Notes: a model not told the origin generated them from the letters alone. Counted from the stretch's first letter, positions 25,554-34,664 are shown. The stretch: DNA of 64,000 bases from Paenibacillus mesophilus (GCF_005938385.1 NZ_VCRA01000027.1:1-64000), one strand, 5' to 3'. Made by a program: numbers and translations.

Positions 25554-26348
25554 ATGAATATTGCCGACGTGCAACAATCGATCGATTTCATTCAATCCGT
25601 CAAGCTGTCGATGCCCGACCTTGCCCCGCTTGCCCTGCAAGGCCTAAACGCTGGCGGCAAGCCGCCCATCGCTCAAGATAACCACGGCAAAAACGATTCT
25701 TCAGCCAATATCACTGCCGGGAGCGTGATCTCTTTCGTAAGCGGCGTATCCGGTCAAAACCGTCAGGATGTGCTCGATTCCACCCTGTTCGCCCAGTTTG
25801 CGGCCAATGCCAGCGCGAATCGCGAAACGGACGCGCAAACCTGGTACAGCACTTACTTGAACACGCTCGGGGCTTTGGCCTGGACTTCCCAAGGCTTCGA
25901 CTTCCAGCTATACGGCGTATCCAGCAGCTCGTTCCAGTTGGATGATGTCGTGCTGGATATTGTAAAGGCGGCCTTTACCGCCGACGAATACGCCGTTGTC
26001 AGATCAAGCATCGATGCGCTGAAGAAGCTGAAGGACGATGACGGCCGGATCAAGCTGTTCGGTCATAATGCGGTCGGCAGCAATGCCGGCAATTTCCAGA
26101 TCGGCGCGGTTACGGAAACGAACGGAGCGCTGGCGATGCATACGCTTGGCGCTTACTTCAGCTCATCCGATACGCAGACCGACTTCCTGTTCGCCCACTA
26201 CAAAAGCTCCAGCACTACGATTTATAAGGGAGTCCAGTCGATGACTCTGAACGAAAGCCTGTATGCCAACGTCAGAGACGCCGTACAGAAAAGGCTCGGC
26301 AAAAACATTGAAGATTTTATAGCGAACGTTCCGTTGTCCGGCAACTGA
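25554..26348 (+). CDS. Unrecognised protein, tandem paralogue B
   Basis: 264 residues, co-directional 27 bp after paralogue A with AGGAGGTTT upstream. It shares SVISFVSGVSGQNRQDVLDS, TLFAQFAAN, TWYSTYLNTLGALAW, IKLFGHNAVGSNAGNFQIG and a C-terminal IEDFIANVPLS with the first copy, plus an N-terminal helix and a flexible G/K/N stretch. The shared ending V/IPLS suggests a common C-terminal function such as assembly. It lacks recognised catalytic motifs and has no signal for export by Sec or Tat. Confidence 0.85.
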   Translation: MNIADVQQSIDFIQSVKLSMPDLAPLALQGLNAGGKPPIAQDNHGKNDSSANITAGSVISFVSGVSGQNRQDVLDSTLFAQFAANASANRETDAQTWYSTYLNTLGALAWTSQGFDFQLYGVSSSSFQLDDVVLDIVKAAFTADEYAVVRSSIDALKKLKDDDGRIKLFGHNAVGSNAGNFQIGAVTETNGALAMHTLGAYFSSSDTQTDFLFAHYKSSSTTIYKGVQSMTLNESLYANVRDAVQKRLGKNIEDFIANVPLSGN

Positions 26349-26406
26349 GGGAGATTCCGGACGGCGGGATCCGTTACCATACTTAATCATTAGGGAGATG
26401 AAACAC

Positions 26407-26712
26407 ATGCATATCGCCAAAATGTTTCAATGCCAGACTCCGAGCGGCGCGAAAATAGCCGTCAACATTTGCATCACGGACAGCATCTGGGGCAAATGCA
26501 ACGACGATACGCAGAAGGGCGTGCAGCACATTCTGGACAATGAACCGATTCAACTGCTGGCGCAAGGCGGCAAAGGCAACGGCATCAAATATGAGGGATC
26601 CTTCTGGGTATTCCATACCCAAACGAAACAGCGGCTTGCCACGACGGAAAACGTAGACTGGGACTCGCTGCCTCTCCAAGGGCTTACGTTCGATCGGGTG
26701 TATAATCATTAG
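26407..26712 (+). CDS. Small unrecognised protein, third gene of the operon
   Basis: 101 residues. AGGGAG precedes ATG 26407 by 9 bases, better placed than the in-frame ATG at 26398. The sequence (HIAKMFQCQTPSGAKIAVNI, then GKGNGIKYEGSFWVFHTQTK and a final LTFDRVYNH) suggests a compact beta-rich fold, but no family was recognised. It is separated from paralogue B by 58 bp. Its last 29 bases overlap the end of the convergent response-regulator gene. Confidence 0.72.
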   Translation: MHIAKMFQCQTPSGAKIAVNICITDSIWGKCNDDTQKGVQHILDNEPIQLLAQGGKGNGIKYEGSFWVFHTQTKQRLATTENVDWDSLPLQGLTFDRVYNH

Positions 26713-27361
26713 AAGGTTGAGGAAGCCGAAAGCTTTTTAACATCGAAATCGCCTTAACGCGATCGTTCGTTCCCAGCTTCTCGTAAATGACGCTTATATA
26801 ATTTTTCACCGTTCCTTCGGTCAGGTAAAGCTCCCCGGCGATTTCCCGGTTGCTCTTGCGCTCAATGAGCCGCTCGATCACTTCGATTTCCCGGGGAGTA
26901 AATTCCTCCGCCAGCGGCGTGACGGGACCGGCCGACATCTCTCTCAGCCGCCCGGCCAGCTTGGCGGCAATCGCCGAAGGGACGAAAAACTCCCCGTTGT
27001 CCGCTTCCCGGATAATCGATACCAGCTTAGCTGCATGGAGATCTTTCAGCAGAAAGCCGCTCGCGCCGTTCACCAGTCCGTCTACGATGTATTGATCTTC
27101 GGAGAAGGTGGTCAAGATGAGAACGATCGTGTCCGGGAAATCTTCCTTGATTTTTTTGGTACTGGCAATGCCGTCCATCACGGGCATTTTAATGTCCATA
27201 AGCACGATGCGCGGGCGCCATCGCCGAACGGACTCGTACGCTTCCAGGCCGTCCGAGCAGGAGGCGATCACCTCCATATCCGCTTGCATCCCGATAATGG
27301 CGGTTAACCCGTCACGGACGATCGCTTGATCTTCGGCAATGACTATCGGAATTTTTCGCAT
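26684..27361 (-). CDS. NarL/FixJ-type response regulator
   Basis: 225 residues. The receiver domain has EDQAIVRDG, the phospho-acceptor in RIVLMDIKMPVMDG and K in LLKDLHAAK. The C-terminal LuxR-type helix-turn-helix is FTPREIEVIERLIERKSNRE then EGTVKNYISVIYEKLG. AGGAGGT precedes ATG 27361 and the hybrid kinase stop is only 4 bases upstream, so the two are one operon. The likely target is the phased repeat promoter at 24654-24730. Its 3' end overlaps the end of the small operon gene on the other strand. Confidence 0.9.
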   Translation of the reverse strand: MRKIPIVIAEDQAIVRDGLTAIIGMQADMEVIASCSDGLEAYESVRRWRPRIVLMDIKMPVMDGIASTKKIKEDFPDTIVLILTTFSEDQYIVDGLVNGASGFLLKDLHAAKLVSIIREADNGEFFVPSAIAAKLAGRLREMSAGPVTPLAEEFTPREIEVIERLIERKSNREIAGELYLTEGTVKNYISVIYEKLGTNDRVKAISMLKSFRLPQPSNDYTPDRT

Positions 27362-27365
27362 GGTC

Positions 27366-30300
27366 TTACCTCCTTTGAATCGGAAGGGTGATTTCGAGAC
27401 GGCAGCCCGCCGCCCCGTCGGAGCCGATTTGGAAGGTGCCCTGCCAACGCTCCGCTTGCTGCTTCATCGCGGTCAGTCCGAGTCCGAATTTGCCGGGCTT
27501 GAAGGGAAGCCCGTCGTTCTCCAGAATGAATTCGATGTGATGGCCCGTCCGCTTCAACGCAAACTTGAACCAATTGCACCGGCCGTGGCGGATGCCGTTC
27601 GTTATCCCTTCCTGAAGAGCGCGATATATCCACTTTTCCTGCTCGGGCGGCAGAGCGTGCGAGATCGGTTCGATTTGCCGCTCGATGACGACTTCCGCGT
27701 ATTTCTCCGTATCCTGAACGAGCTTGAGCAGCGAGGAGAACAAATCCAAATCGGCGGATTGCTCGTACAGCATATGGACGGACTGGCGCATTTCCCGCAG
27801 CCCTTGGCGAGTCAATTCGCAAGCCGATTGCAGCTTCTCCGCCGCCGCTCGAGCATCCTTATCCGTCATCATCATCGCGACCTCCATCTGTACGATCGAA
27901 GCGGTAAGCGTATGTCCCACTTTATCGTGAATGTCCCGCGCAATGCGGCTTCGTTCCTCCAATATGGAAATTTCCGACAAGGCGCGAGCCGTTTCCCGCA
28001 TGACGGCTTCCAATTTGTCCGTCCTTATCGTCAATTCCTTCTCCAAGGAACGATTCCACTGGGCCAGCCGCAAATGCATGCCGATTCGGGCCAGAAGCTC
28101 CTGCTTATCGGCCGGCTTCGGGATATAGTCGTTGGCCCCCAGCTCGAAAGCCGCGGTCAAATCGGCAATCTGATTGTTGGCCGACAGGAACAAGACGGGC
28201 ATCTCCCCCGAATTGTATTCGGTTCGGATCCGCCGGCAAATTTCAAAGCCGGAAATGTGAGGCATCATAATATCGAGCAAAACGATATCCGGCTTAACCC
28301 CTTCGCGAATCCAGCGGACAGCCTCGAGACCGTTGCATGTTTCCAGGACCCTGTATGTTCCGCCGACAAAGCTTACGAGCACCTGGATATTGATCGGATC
28401 GTCATCGACGATCATGACGATAGGCGCTTCCGCCTGCCCGTCCCGCACGGGTTTCGCTACCGGCACGGGAACCGCCGCCGCTGCCACTTCTATTTTTTCC
28501 GCCGCAACCTCCGCTGCTGCAGGGACTCCGTCAAGCTCCGGGAGAAGCTCTCTCGCCGAAACGACCGCCGGCAATGTAAAGGTGAAGACCGAGCCTTCGC
28601 CTACGGTGGAAGAAACGGTAATACTGCCTTGCTGCAATTCGACCAGTTGCTTCGTAATGGCAAGTCCGATGCCGGTCCCGCCATGACGTTCCATCACCGA
28701 ATCCAATTGTTCGAACGACTCGAAAATCCGGTTCAGTCCGCTTTCCGGAATGCCTATGCCCGTATCCGCGATGCGTATGGCAACATAAGTATCCACGGGT
28801 TGCGCAGATACGCTTATGAAGCCTTCGTCCGTGAACTTGATCGCATTGCCGATCAAATTATGTAAAATTTGCTGAAGCCTGTTCTCGTCCGCATGGACGA
28901 ACAAGCCGGCCGTGACATGGTTTTCCAGGGCGAGCCCCTTTTTGGAAGCGATCGGCTGCAGCAGCGCCAATACGAGCTCCGTCATTCCGGCGACGTCCAC
29001 CGCGACTGGCTTGATATGGAGATCCTTGTTTTTGAGCTTGGCGAAATCGAGGATGTCGTTGATCAGATGCGACAGCCTTTTGCCGCTCGTCCGGATCAAT
29101 TGCAGCATCAGCCTGGCCTGAGGGGACGGTTCCCCCAGCGTGCCGTCCAGCAAAGATTCGGTTATGCCGATAATGCCGACGAGCGGAGTCCGCAGCTCAT
29201 GCGACGTTTTGGCCAGAAACTCGTCCTTCAGCTTGTCCAGCGACAGCAATCGTTCGGACAGCCGCTCGACTTGCGCAAACGATCTGGAGAAGCGGATCGA
29301 CAAAATGACCGATTGTAAAAAGAGGACGAAGAGCACCCCGTATTGCAGCAATGCCGGAGTCGTGATTACGGTCAGGCGCGATAACATATCGTTCAGCGCA
29401 GCCAGCAAAATGACGATAAAACCGGCAAGAAACAAATAGGCCCCATCCTGACGGGCCCGCGCCGCCCGGATGACCGCATAGATCGAGTAGAGCATGAAGA
29501 GCAGCGCCGCGATTTCGAACGGCAGCAGCGTTTTGTCGTACACGCGAATGTCGGTCAGCGCTAAGAGCAATGTCAATGCGGCACAAAACCATTGCATAAA
29601 CCGCAATATCGGCTTGGCTATATGGGATGGAAACAAATGATAAATAAACGACGCGAGGGCGAACAGCCCGACATACACGGTCAAGTAAGACAGCTTGGCC
29701 CACCACGCCCAGGACATGTCCGGATAAAGGTCGATCACGAACCTGGAATTCGAGAGTAGGGTACGGACGGCGATGCACAGACAAAACAGGGAGAAATAAA
29801 GCGGAGACTTGTCCTTTCGCCGCAGCGCGTACAAAATCATATGATAGCCCGACATCATGAGCAGCGCGCCGAAAACGAGACAGTCCTCCATCACTTCCCG
29901 CTGCTTCATCGCATGAAGACGCTCCGAAGTGCCGATAACAAAATCGCTGATGAGCCCGCCTTGGGGATTGTTGAAATTGGACAGCTGGATCACCAGCTCG
30001 ATTCGGTCGCCGACCGGACCAATGTCGACGACCGAAGAGGAAGCGAACCGCGGCACTTCCTCTTGCCGGGTGTAGCCGGGCTGGCCGAACGACCGCACCG
30101 GCTTGCCGTTCACCCAGATGTTGGCGGCGGAATACGCATAGATCAGCTTGATGCCCATCGGCGCCTCGCTGCGATTGCCGGTAATAACGAGCCGGTAGGT
30201 GGCATAACCGTAGCGTGGCAAATGGCCGCCCTCTACCGCGTATTCGCTCCAAAACGAAGGCACGTCGATGAAACCGGTTACGGGCGGTCGTGGAGCGGCC

Positions 30301-30515
30301 AGAAAATCGTTTGGCGCGAGTAGCCTGTCCCAGTACAATTCCCACTCCCCATCAAGGGGAACCGGACCGTCCGAAGCCAAATCCCAACCGGACAAATTCA
30401 ATACCCCTTCGCGTACGGATGGGGGAGCGAAGCCCGCGTTCGCTGCCCGTGCCTCCGGCGCCGCCGTGAGCAAGACGATTAAGACGATCAGACCGGACAT
30501 CCAGAAATGTTTCAT
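27366..30515 (-). CDS. Hybrid sensor kinase with 7TMR-DISM input and two kinase cores
   Basis: 1049 residues. A signal peptide is followed by a 7TMR-DISM extracellular beta-domain (WDLASDGPVPLDGEWELYWD, IKLIYAYSAANIWVNGKPV) and seven membrane helices. HisKA has H about 439 (TSHELRTPLVG), followed by an HATPase (GNAIKF, ADTGIGIPE, HGGTGIGLAI). An internal receiver has D about 747 (DIVLLDIMMPHISG). The protein then carries a second, HisKA_3-type dimerisation helix with H about 863 (RDIHDKVGHTLTASIVQ) and a final HATPase (LQEGITNGIRHGRCNWF). Two catalytic cores in one chain imply an internal relay ending on the NarL-type partner, since HisKA_3 usually pairs with such regulators. Confidence 0.9.
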   Translation of the reverse strand: MKHFWMSGLIVLIVLLTAAPEARAANAGFAPPSVREGVLNLSGWDLASDGPVPLDGEWELYWDRLLAPNDFLAAPRPPVTGFIDVPSFWSEYAVEGGHLPRYGYATYRLVITGNRSEAPMGIKLIYAYSAANIWVNGKPVRSFGQPGYTRQEEVPRFASSSVVDIGPVGDRIELVIQLSNFNNPQGGLISDFVIGTSERLHAMKQREVMEDCLVFGALLMMSGYHMILYALRRKDKSPLYFSLFCLCIAVRTLLSNSRFVIDLYPDMSWAWWAKLSYLTVYVGLFALASFIYHLFPSHIAKPILRFMQWFCAALTLLLALTDIRVYDKTLLPFEIAALLFMLYSIYAVIRAARARQDGAYLFLAGFIVILLAALNDMLSRLTVITTPALLQYGVLFVLFLQSVILSIRFSRSFAQVERLSERLLSLDKLKDEFLAKTSHELRTPLVGIIGITESLLDGTLGEPSPQARLMLQLIRTSGKRLSHLINDILDFAKLKNKDLHIKPVAVDVAGMTELVLALLQPIASKKGLALENHVTAGLFVHADENRLQQILHNLIGNAIKFTDEGFISVSAQPVDTYVAIRIADTGIGIPESGLNRIFESFEQLDSVMERHGGTGIGLAITKQLVELQQGSITVSSTVGEGSVFTFTLPAVVSARELLPELDGVPAAAEVAAEKIEVAAAAVPVPVAKPVRDGQAEAPIVMIVDDDPINIQVLVSFVGGTYRVLETCNGLEAVRWIREGVKPDIVLLDIMMPHISGFEICRRIRTEYNSGEMPVLFLSANNQIADLTAAFELGANDYIPKPADKQELLARIGMHLRLAQWNRSLEKELTIRTDKLEAVMRETARALSEISILEERSRIARDIHDKVGHTLTASIVQMEVAMMMTDKDARAAAEKLQSACELTRQGLREMRQSVHMLYEQSADLDLFSSLLKLVQDTEKYAEVVIERQIEPISHALPPEQEKWIYRALQEGITNGIRHGRCNWFKFALKRTGHHIEFILENDGLPFKPGKFGLGLTAMKQQAERWQGTFQIGSDGAAGCRLEITLPIQRR

Positions 30516-30534
30516 ATCCGCTGCCGGCCGAGCC

Positions 30535-31149
30535 TCATGGCGTTATCAGCATCTCCTCGCCCCAGCTGGCGCCGTTTTGCAGTCGGACGTGGCCCGTCGA
30601 AGCGAAATCTTTCGGTTCATAGTCATTCGGAACCCGTTCTGCGGACAGAAGTCCCATTCGGATGTAGGTGGCCGCGACCAGCTTGCTGCAGAAAAAATCC
30701 GCATAAGACGTTTTGATGCCGACCTTCCCCTCCAGCACCTCGAAGTACATTTTGGCCTCGCTTGGAAACACGGCATCATGAACTTCGCCGATAAACGCGT
30801 TCATGGCGTCGATCATCCCCGGGGAGCGAGCAGCGTTCAGCTTGCGGATGGCGAACAGCGTATCCGTATTGTTGCTTACATCAGTCGTCATCCTGTCGAT
30901 CAATCGGACAAGCTGCGGACCGGTCTTCTTCACGTGGAATCGGACATCCTGCAATTGATCGGCCGTTGTCGATTCCCAGAGCAAATTTTGCCCGTCGGCC
31001 GTACGTACGACCATCCCCACATGCGACCATTGGCAATGTTCCAGTTTCTCGACAAGCAAGCTTCCCGCCACGATCCCATGGCAAAATAAAAGATCGCCCG
31101 TTTCCAGCTGATCCGCAATTTGACTGTATGCAACCTTATTGAGCTCCAT
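30535..31149 (-). CDS. NlpC/P60-like permuted papain-fold protein (YiiX-like)
   Basis: 204 residues. Catalytic elements of the permuted family are visible: the histidine in CQWSHVGMVV near residue 42 and the cysteine in DFFCSKLVAATYIRMG near residue 155. GDLLFCHGIV is the typical start. Members cleave amide bonds in peptidoglycan or lipids, but no signal peptide is present, so the action may be intracellular. It lies 19 bp upstream of the hybrid kinase on the same strand and is probably the first gene of that operon. Confidence 0.8.
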   Translation of the reverse strand: MELNKVAYSQIADQLETGDLLFCHGIVAGSLLVEKLEHCQWSHVGMVVRTADGQNLLWESTTADQLQDVRFHVKKTGPQLVRLIDRMTTDVSNNTDTLFAIRKLNAARSPGMIDAMNAFIGEVHDAVFPSEAKMYFEVLEGKVGIKTSYADFFCSKLVAATYIRMGLLSAERVPNDYEPKDFASTGHVRLQNGASWGEEMLITP

Positions 31150-31467
31150 TACGTTCCCCCTTCATAAAATGATTATGATTCGGCCACTCGCCTCTCGAGT
31201 GGATGATGCGACATCTCCCGCCTTTCCGTCTGCTTTTTCCATTATATCACAGCCGTATGGACTATCGAGCCCTGTTTGCTCCCCGCAGCATATCGATCGA
31301 TTTCTTGCATAAGCTTATAGAACAGGCCGTAAACCCACGTCTTTAGGCGTTGGGATATAAGGCCTTCGGATGCGGGACGGCATTAGCCGTCTCAAGCATC
31401 CGACACAAAAAAAAGAGAACATACGTTCCTATTCTTGTGATATACTGGGGGTAGGAGGCGAACGCAG

Positions 31468-32559
31468 ATGCACAAAGCATTCAAGTTCAGATTGTATCCT
31501 ACACCGGAGCAAGCCGCCATCATCAACAAGACAATCGGTTGTGTACGGTTCGTGTTCAATCACTTTTTGGCACGCCGCAAGGATGTCTACGAGCAAGAGC
31601 GGAAGACGCTCGGGTATACCGCTTGTTCCGCCGAATTGACCCTCCTCAAATGCGAGAAAGAATGGCTGAAAGAAGCAGACAGCACCGCTTTGCAGAGAGG
31701 ACTGCGAGCGCTGGATGAAGCGTATCGGGCGTTCTTCCGCGAGCAGAATGGCTATCCGAAGTTTAAGAACAGGCGGAATCCAAACCAATGCTACACCAGC
31801 GTGAACAATGGCGCGATTCGCATAGAAGGCAATCGGATCCAACTGCCTAAGCTAGGCTGGATTCGCTATGCCAAGTCTCGCGACATCGAGGGACGGATTC
31901 TCTCCGCTACGATTCGGCGAAATCCGAGCGGAAAAACCTTTGTGTCGGTGCTATGTGAAACGGAAAGCCAACCGCTGCCTGAATCTGAACGCGCAGTGGG
32001 CGTGGATCTCGGCGTTAAAGCGTTTGCGGTGCTGTCGGATGGCGAGACGGTAGCCAATCCAAAGCCGTTGACCAAACTGGAGAAACGGCTAGGCAAGGCG
32101 CAACGGACGCTGTCCAGACGCAAGACAGGCGGCAGCAATCGAGAGAAGGCTCGTATTCAAGTCGCACGCTTGCACGAGAGGGTGGCGAACGCGCGAAATG
32201 ATTTTCTGCACAAGCTGTCCACCAGACTCATTCGCGAAAACCAAGTGATCTGTCTGGAGGACTTGCAAGTGGAGAATCTGATCAAGAACCATAAGCTCGC
32301 CCGAAGCATAGCCGACGCCAGTTGGGCGACATTCCGCGCCATGCTGACGTACAAAGCCAAGTGGTATGGACGCACAGTAAGCATCATCGGGAAGAGCTTC
32401 CCGTCCAGTCAGCTCTGTTCGTGCTGCGGACACCGAAACCCGGATGTCAAACGCTTGAATGTGCGGGAGTGGACATGTCCGGAATGCGCGATACACCATG
32501 ATCGTGACGTGAATGCGGCGCAAAACATTTTGGAAGAAGGACTTCGCTTGCTCGCGTAG
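31468..32559 (+). CDS. tnpB: TnpB, RNA-guided nuclease of an IS605-type element
   Basis: 363 residues. RuvC acidic residues are at D180 ([10 protein letters not shown]), E264 ([10 protein letters not shown]) and D345/D347 ([11 protein letters not shown]), so the nuclease looks intact. A zinc ribbon (SCCGH...CPEC) is inserted near residue 310-340. The N-terminal [15 protein letters not shown] is typical. AGGAGG precedes ATG 31468. TnpB proteins cut DNA guided by an omega RNA made from the right end and favour retention of the element. The length is slightly shorter than ISDra2 TnpB. Confidence 0.92.
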   Translation: MHKAFKFRLYPTPEQAAIINKTIGCVRFVFNHFLARRKDVYEQERKTLGYTACSAELTLLKCEKEWLKEADSTALQRGLRALDEAYRAFFREQNGYPKFKNRRNPNQCYTSVNNGAIRIEGNRIQLPKLGWIRYAKSRDIEGRILSATIRRNPSGKTFVSVLCETESQPLPESERAVGVDLGVKAFAVLSDGETVANPKPLTKLEKRLGKAQRTLSRRKTGGSNREKARIQVARLHERVANARNDFLHKLSTRLIRENQVICLEDLQVENLIKNHKLARSIADASWATFRAMLTYKAKWYGRTVSIIGKSFPSSQLCSCCGHRNPDVKRLNVREWTCPECAIHHDRDVNAAQNILEEGLRLLA

Positions 32560-32659
32560 GCGGGCGAACTGTGGGACACACAGGGATAGCTTGGATACGA
32601 AGCTGGCGTTAGCTGGCTGCTCCCAAGAATCCCATGGCTTTAGCCGTGGGAGTTGTCAA
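32480..32659 (+). ncRNA. Probable omega (right-end) RNA of the TnpB element
   Basis: By analogy with characterised TnpB elements, the scaffold RNA spans the 3' end of tnpB and the right end. Visible structures are stems around 32560-32620 and the terminal hairpin CCCATGGC/GCCGTGGG. The guide would begin after TCAA at 32660. The 5' boundary is a guess. Confidence 0.5.
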
Positions 32660-32830
32660 ACGAAGAATTAAAAGGAAATAATGGCAGGAAAATGACTGAA
32701 GATGAAGAATTATGGAGGAGGGTGTCGTTTTTTTGTACATAGAAATGGATGCGTGACCGGTTCGAAAGGTTGGACTTATGCGGATAGAACGCCGGGAAAA
32801 GCAATTATGAAAGGAAAGGAGGGGGTTATA

Positions 32831-33145
32831 TTGAGCTTCGAAACTTCGGATATCGAGAAAAACAAGGCGATGGCGATTGTGGCTTATATTTTATTCTTCG
32901 TACCGCTTCTTGCTGCGAGGGAGTCGAGATTCGCCATGTACCACACCAATCAGGGACTTCTTGTGTTCTTGGGCGCGCTCGCCGTCAATATCGTCGGGGG
33001 AATCATTCCGTTTCTGGGACCGCTCATTATTGTTCCGATCGGCAATTTATGCGTGCTCGTGCTGATGATTCTGGGCATTATCAATGCGGCTAACGGCAAA
33101 CAAGCACCGCTGCCGTTCATCGGCCACATCCAGATTATCAAGTAA
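32831..33145 (+). CDS. Small DUF4870-like membrane protein
   Basis: 104 residues. TTG 32831 lies 8 bases after AAAGGAGG, much better than ATG 32702 or 32807. Three hydrophobic segments are visible: AMAIVAYILFFVPLLA, LLVFLGALAVNIVGGIIPFL and IIVPIGNLCVLVLMILGII. The motif YHTNQGLLVF resembles the YHxxQG of DUF4870/Tic20-like proteins. Function is not known. Confidence 0.75.
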   Translation: MSFETSDIEKNKAMAIVAYILFFVPLLAARESRFAMYHTNQGLLVFLGALAVNIVGGIIPFLGPLIIVPIGNLCVLVLMILGIINAANGKQAPLPFIGHIQIIK

Positions 33146-33149
33146 GTGA

Positions 33150-33190
33150 AATAAAGCGGGTGGCCGGTACGTACGGCAGCCCGCTTTATT
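33150..33190. terminator. Bidirectional terminator
   Basis: AATAAAGCGGG pairs with CCCGCTTTATT around a GGCCGGTACGTACGGCAG loop. It separates the membrane-protein gene from the convergent LeuA-like gene. Confidence 0.85.
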
Positions 33191-33196
33191 CGCTTT

Positions 33197-34534
33197 TCAG
33201 ACGGATGGGAACAAATCCGGCAAATACTGCCGTGCCGCAGCAGTCAGCTCTTCGTCGGACAAGCTCGTTGTCCGCCCGCCTTCGTATTGACCGACTACCC
33301 AGGTGTACATCGCGTGGACGCCGGGCGATCGTTTGTCTACGCGCTGCTCGCCCTGCAGCCCGAGCTGGCGATTGACCCAATGCGCGACGCCCGCCGTACC
33401 GGCTTTATCCGTTACAAGCACGCCGAGCGGCCGGTTGAGCAATTTGTCCGTATCGAAAATATTGTAAATCTCCTCGTTCTTGATGACGCCGTCGGCATGA
33501 ATGCCCGCCGCGGTCACATTGAACGATTTGCCGACGAACGGCGTCATCGGCGGAACCGCATACCCGAGCTCGCGCTCGAAATATTCGGCGATTTCCGTGA
33601 CGATTCGCGTATTCACCGACGTATCGCCCGTCAACCCCATATATTCGAACAGCAGCCCCTCGACAGGCGTATTTCCCGTCCGCTCCCCGAACCCGAGCAG
33701 CGTCCCGTTTACCCCTGAGCAACCGTACAGCCATGCGGTCGCCGCGTTCGTAAGCACCTTGTAGAAGTCGTTGTGCCCGTGCCATTCGAGTTGGGCGGAA
33801 GCGATGCCCGTCTCCGTCCGCAAAGCGTGCAGCAGCCGAGGCACGCTGCGGGGGAGCACCGCTCCCGGGTAGCTGACGCCGTAGCCCATCGTATCGCACA
33901 GTCTGACCTTGACCGGAATGCCGCTTTCCTCGGATAGGCTGACAAGCTGCTGAACGAAGGGGACGACGAAGTCGTATACGTCGGCTCGGGTCACGTCCTC
34001 GAGATGACACCTAGGCCGGATCCCCTCGGCGAGCGCCGATTTCACTACCGACAAATATTGATCCATCGCCTGCTCGCGGTTCATCCCGAGCTTCAGATGA
34101 ATGTGATAGTCGGAACAGGAGGTCAAAATGCCCGTCTCGCGGATGCCCATCTCCTTGACCAGCTGGAAATCTTTCGCGACCGCCCGGATCCACGCCGTAA
34201 TTTCCGGGAATGCGTAGCCTTTCTCCTGACAGGCGCGCACGGCTTGCCGATCCTTCTCGCTGTACAGGAAAAACTCGGTTTGGCGGATGACTCCTTTTGG
34301 CCCCGACAACCGGTGCAGCAAATCAAATAAGGCGGTTATTTGTTCTACGGTGTACGGAGTGCGCGCCTGCTGCCCGTCGCGGAACGTCGTATCGGTTATG
34401 AAGATGTCTTGCGGACGGTCCATCGGAACGTGGACGCCGTCGAAGACGACGAGGGGCGGAGCGTCGTAAGGAAATTGCTCCCGCAATAAATTCGGCTCTG
34501 CTCCGGCTAAGTGGGCAGGACGGTTGTTGTTCAT
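33197..34534 (-). CDS. LeuA-like alpha-isopropylmalate/homocitrate synthase family protein
   Basis: 445 residues. The HMGL-like TIM barrel begins with IFITDTTFRDGQQAR, the family catalytic and metal motif, and has WHGHNDFYKVLTNA with the metal-binding HxH. FGERTGNTPVEGLL is the other signature. It lacks the regulatory LeuA dimer domain of true 2-isopropylmalate synthases and stands alone without leu, lys or nif genes. It may make homocitrate, citramalate or a related acid. GAACGGGTGA precedes the ATG. Confidence 0.82.
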   Translation of the reverse strand: MNNNRPAHLAGAEPNLLREQFPYDAPPLVVFDGVHVPMDRPQDIFITDTTFRDGQQARTPYTVEQITALFDLLHRLSGPKGVIRQTEFFLYSEKDRQAVRACQEKGYAFPEITAWIRAVAKDFQLVKEMGIRETGILTSCSDYHIHLKLGMNREQAMDQYLSVVKSALAEGIRPRCHLEDVTRADVYDFVVPFVQQLVSLSEESGIPVKVRLCDTMGYGVSYPGAVLPRSVPRLLHALRTETGIASAQLEWHGHNDFYKVLTNAATAWLYGCSGVNGTLLGFGERTGNTPVEGLLFEYMGLTGDTSVNTRIVTEIAEYFERELGYAVPPMTPFVGKSFNVTAAGIHADGVIKNEEIYNIFDTDKLLNRPLGVLVTDKAGTAGVAHWVNRQLGLQGEQRVDKRSPGVHAMYTWVVGQYEGGRTTSLSDEELTAAARQYLPDLFPSV

Positions 34535-34664
34535 GTTCGGTCACCCGTTCTATATTGGATTAAGTTGTTGTCATTATTGTATTTTGGAATTTCGATAAAC
34601 GAAACTTTAACTATTTTATATAGGCGATAAATTACATTAATTAATTGAAGTGGTGAATAGACGG

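Larger units (their letters stand above)
31320..32659 (+). mobile_element. IS200/IS605-type element carrying only tnpB (IS1341-like)
   Basis: A left-end hairpin (CCCACGTCTTTAGGCGTTGGG near 31334-31354) and a right-end hairpin (CCCATGGCTTTAGCCGTGGG near 32632-32651) flank the tnpB gene, and the right end finishes with TCAA at 32656-32659. The left boundary is uncertain by about 20 bases. No tnpA is present, so movement would need a transposase in trans. Another hairpin (GGATGC, ACGGC-ATTA-GCCGT, GCATCC) lies at 31367-31398 before the gene. Confidence 0.8.

Noticed and set aside
27339-28865. 508-codon plus-strand ORF over the hybrid kinase
   Set aside because: The opposite strand carries clear HisKA, receiver and HATPase motifs. 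The plus-strand product has shadow composition.
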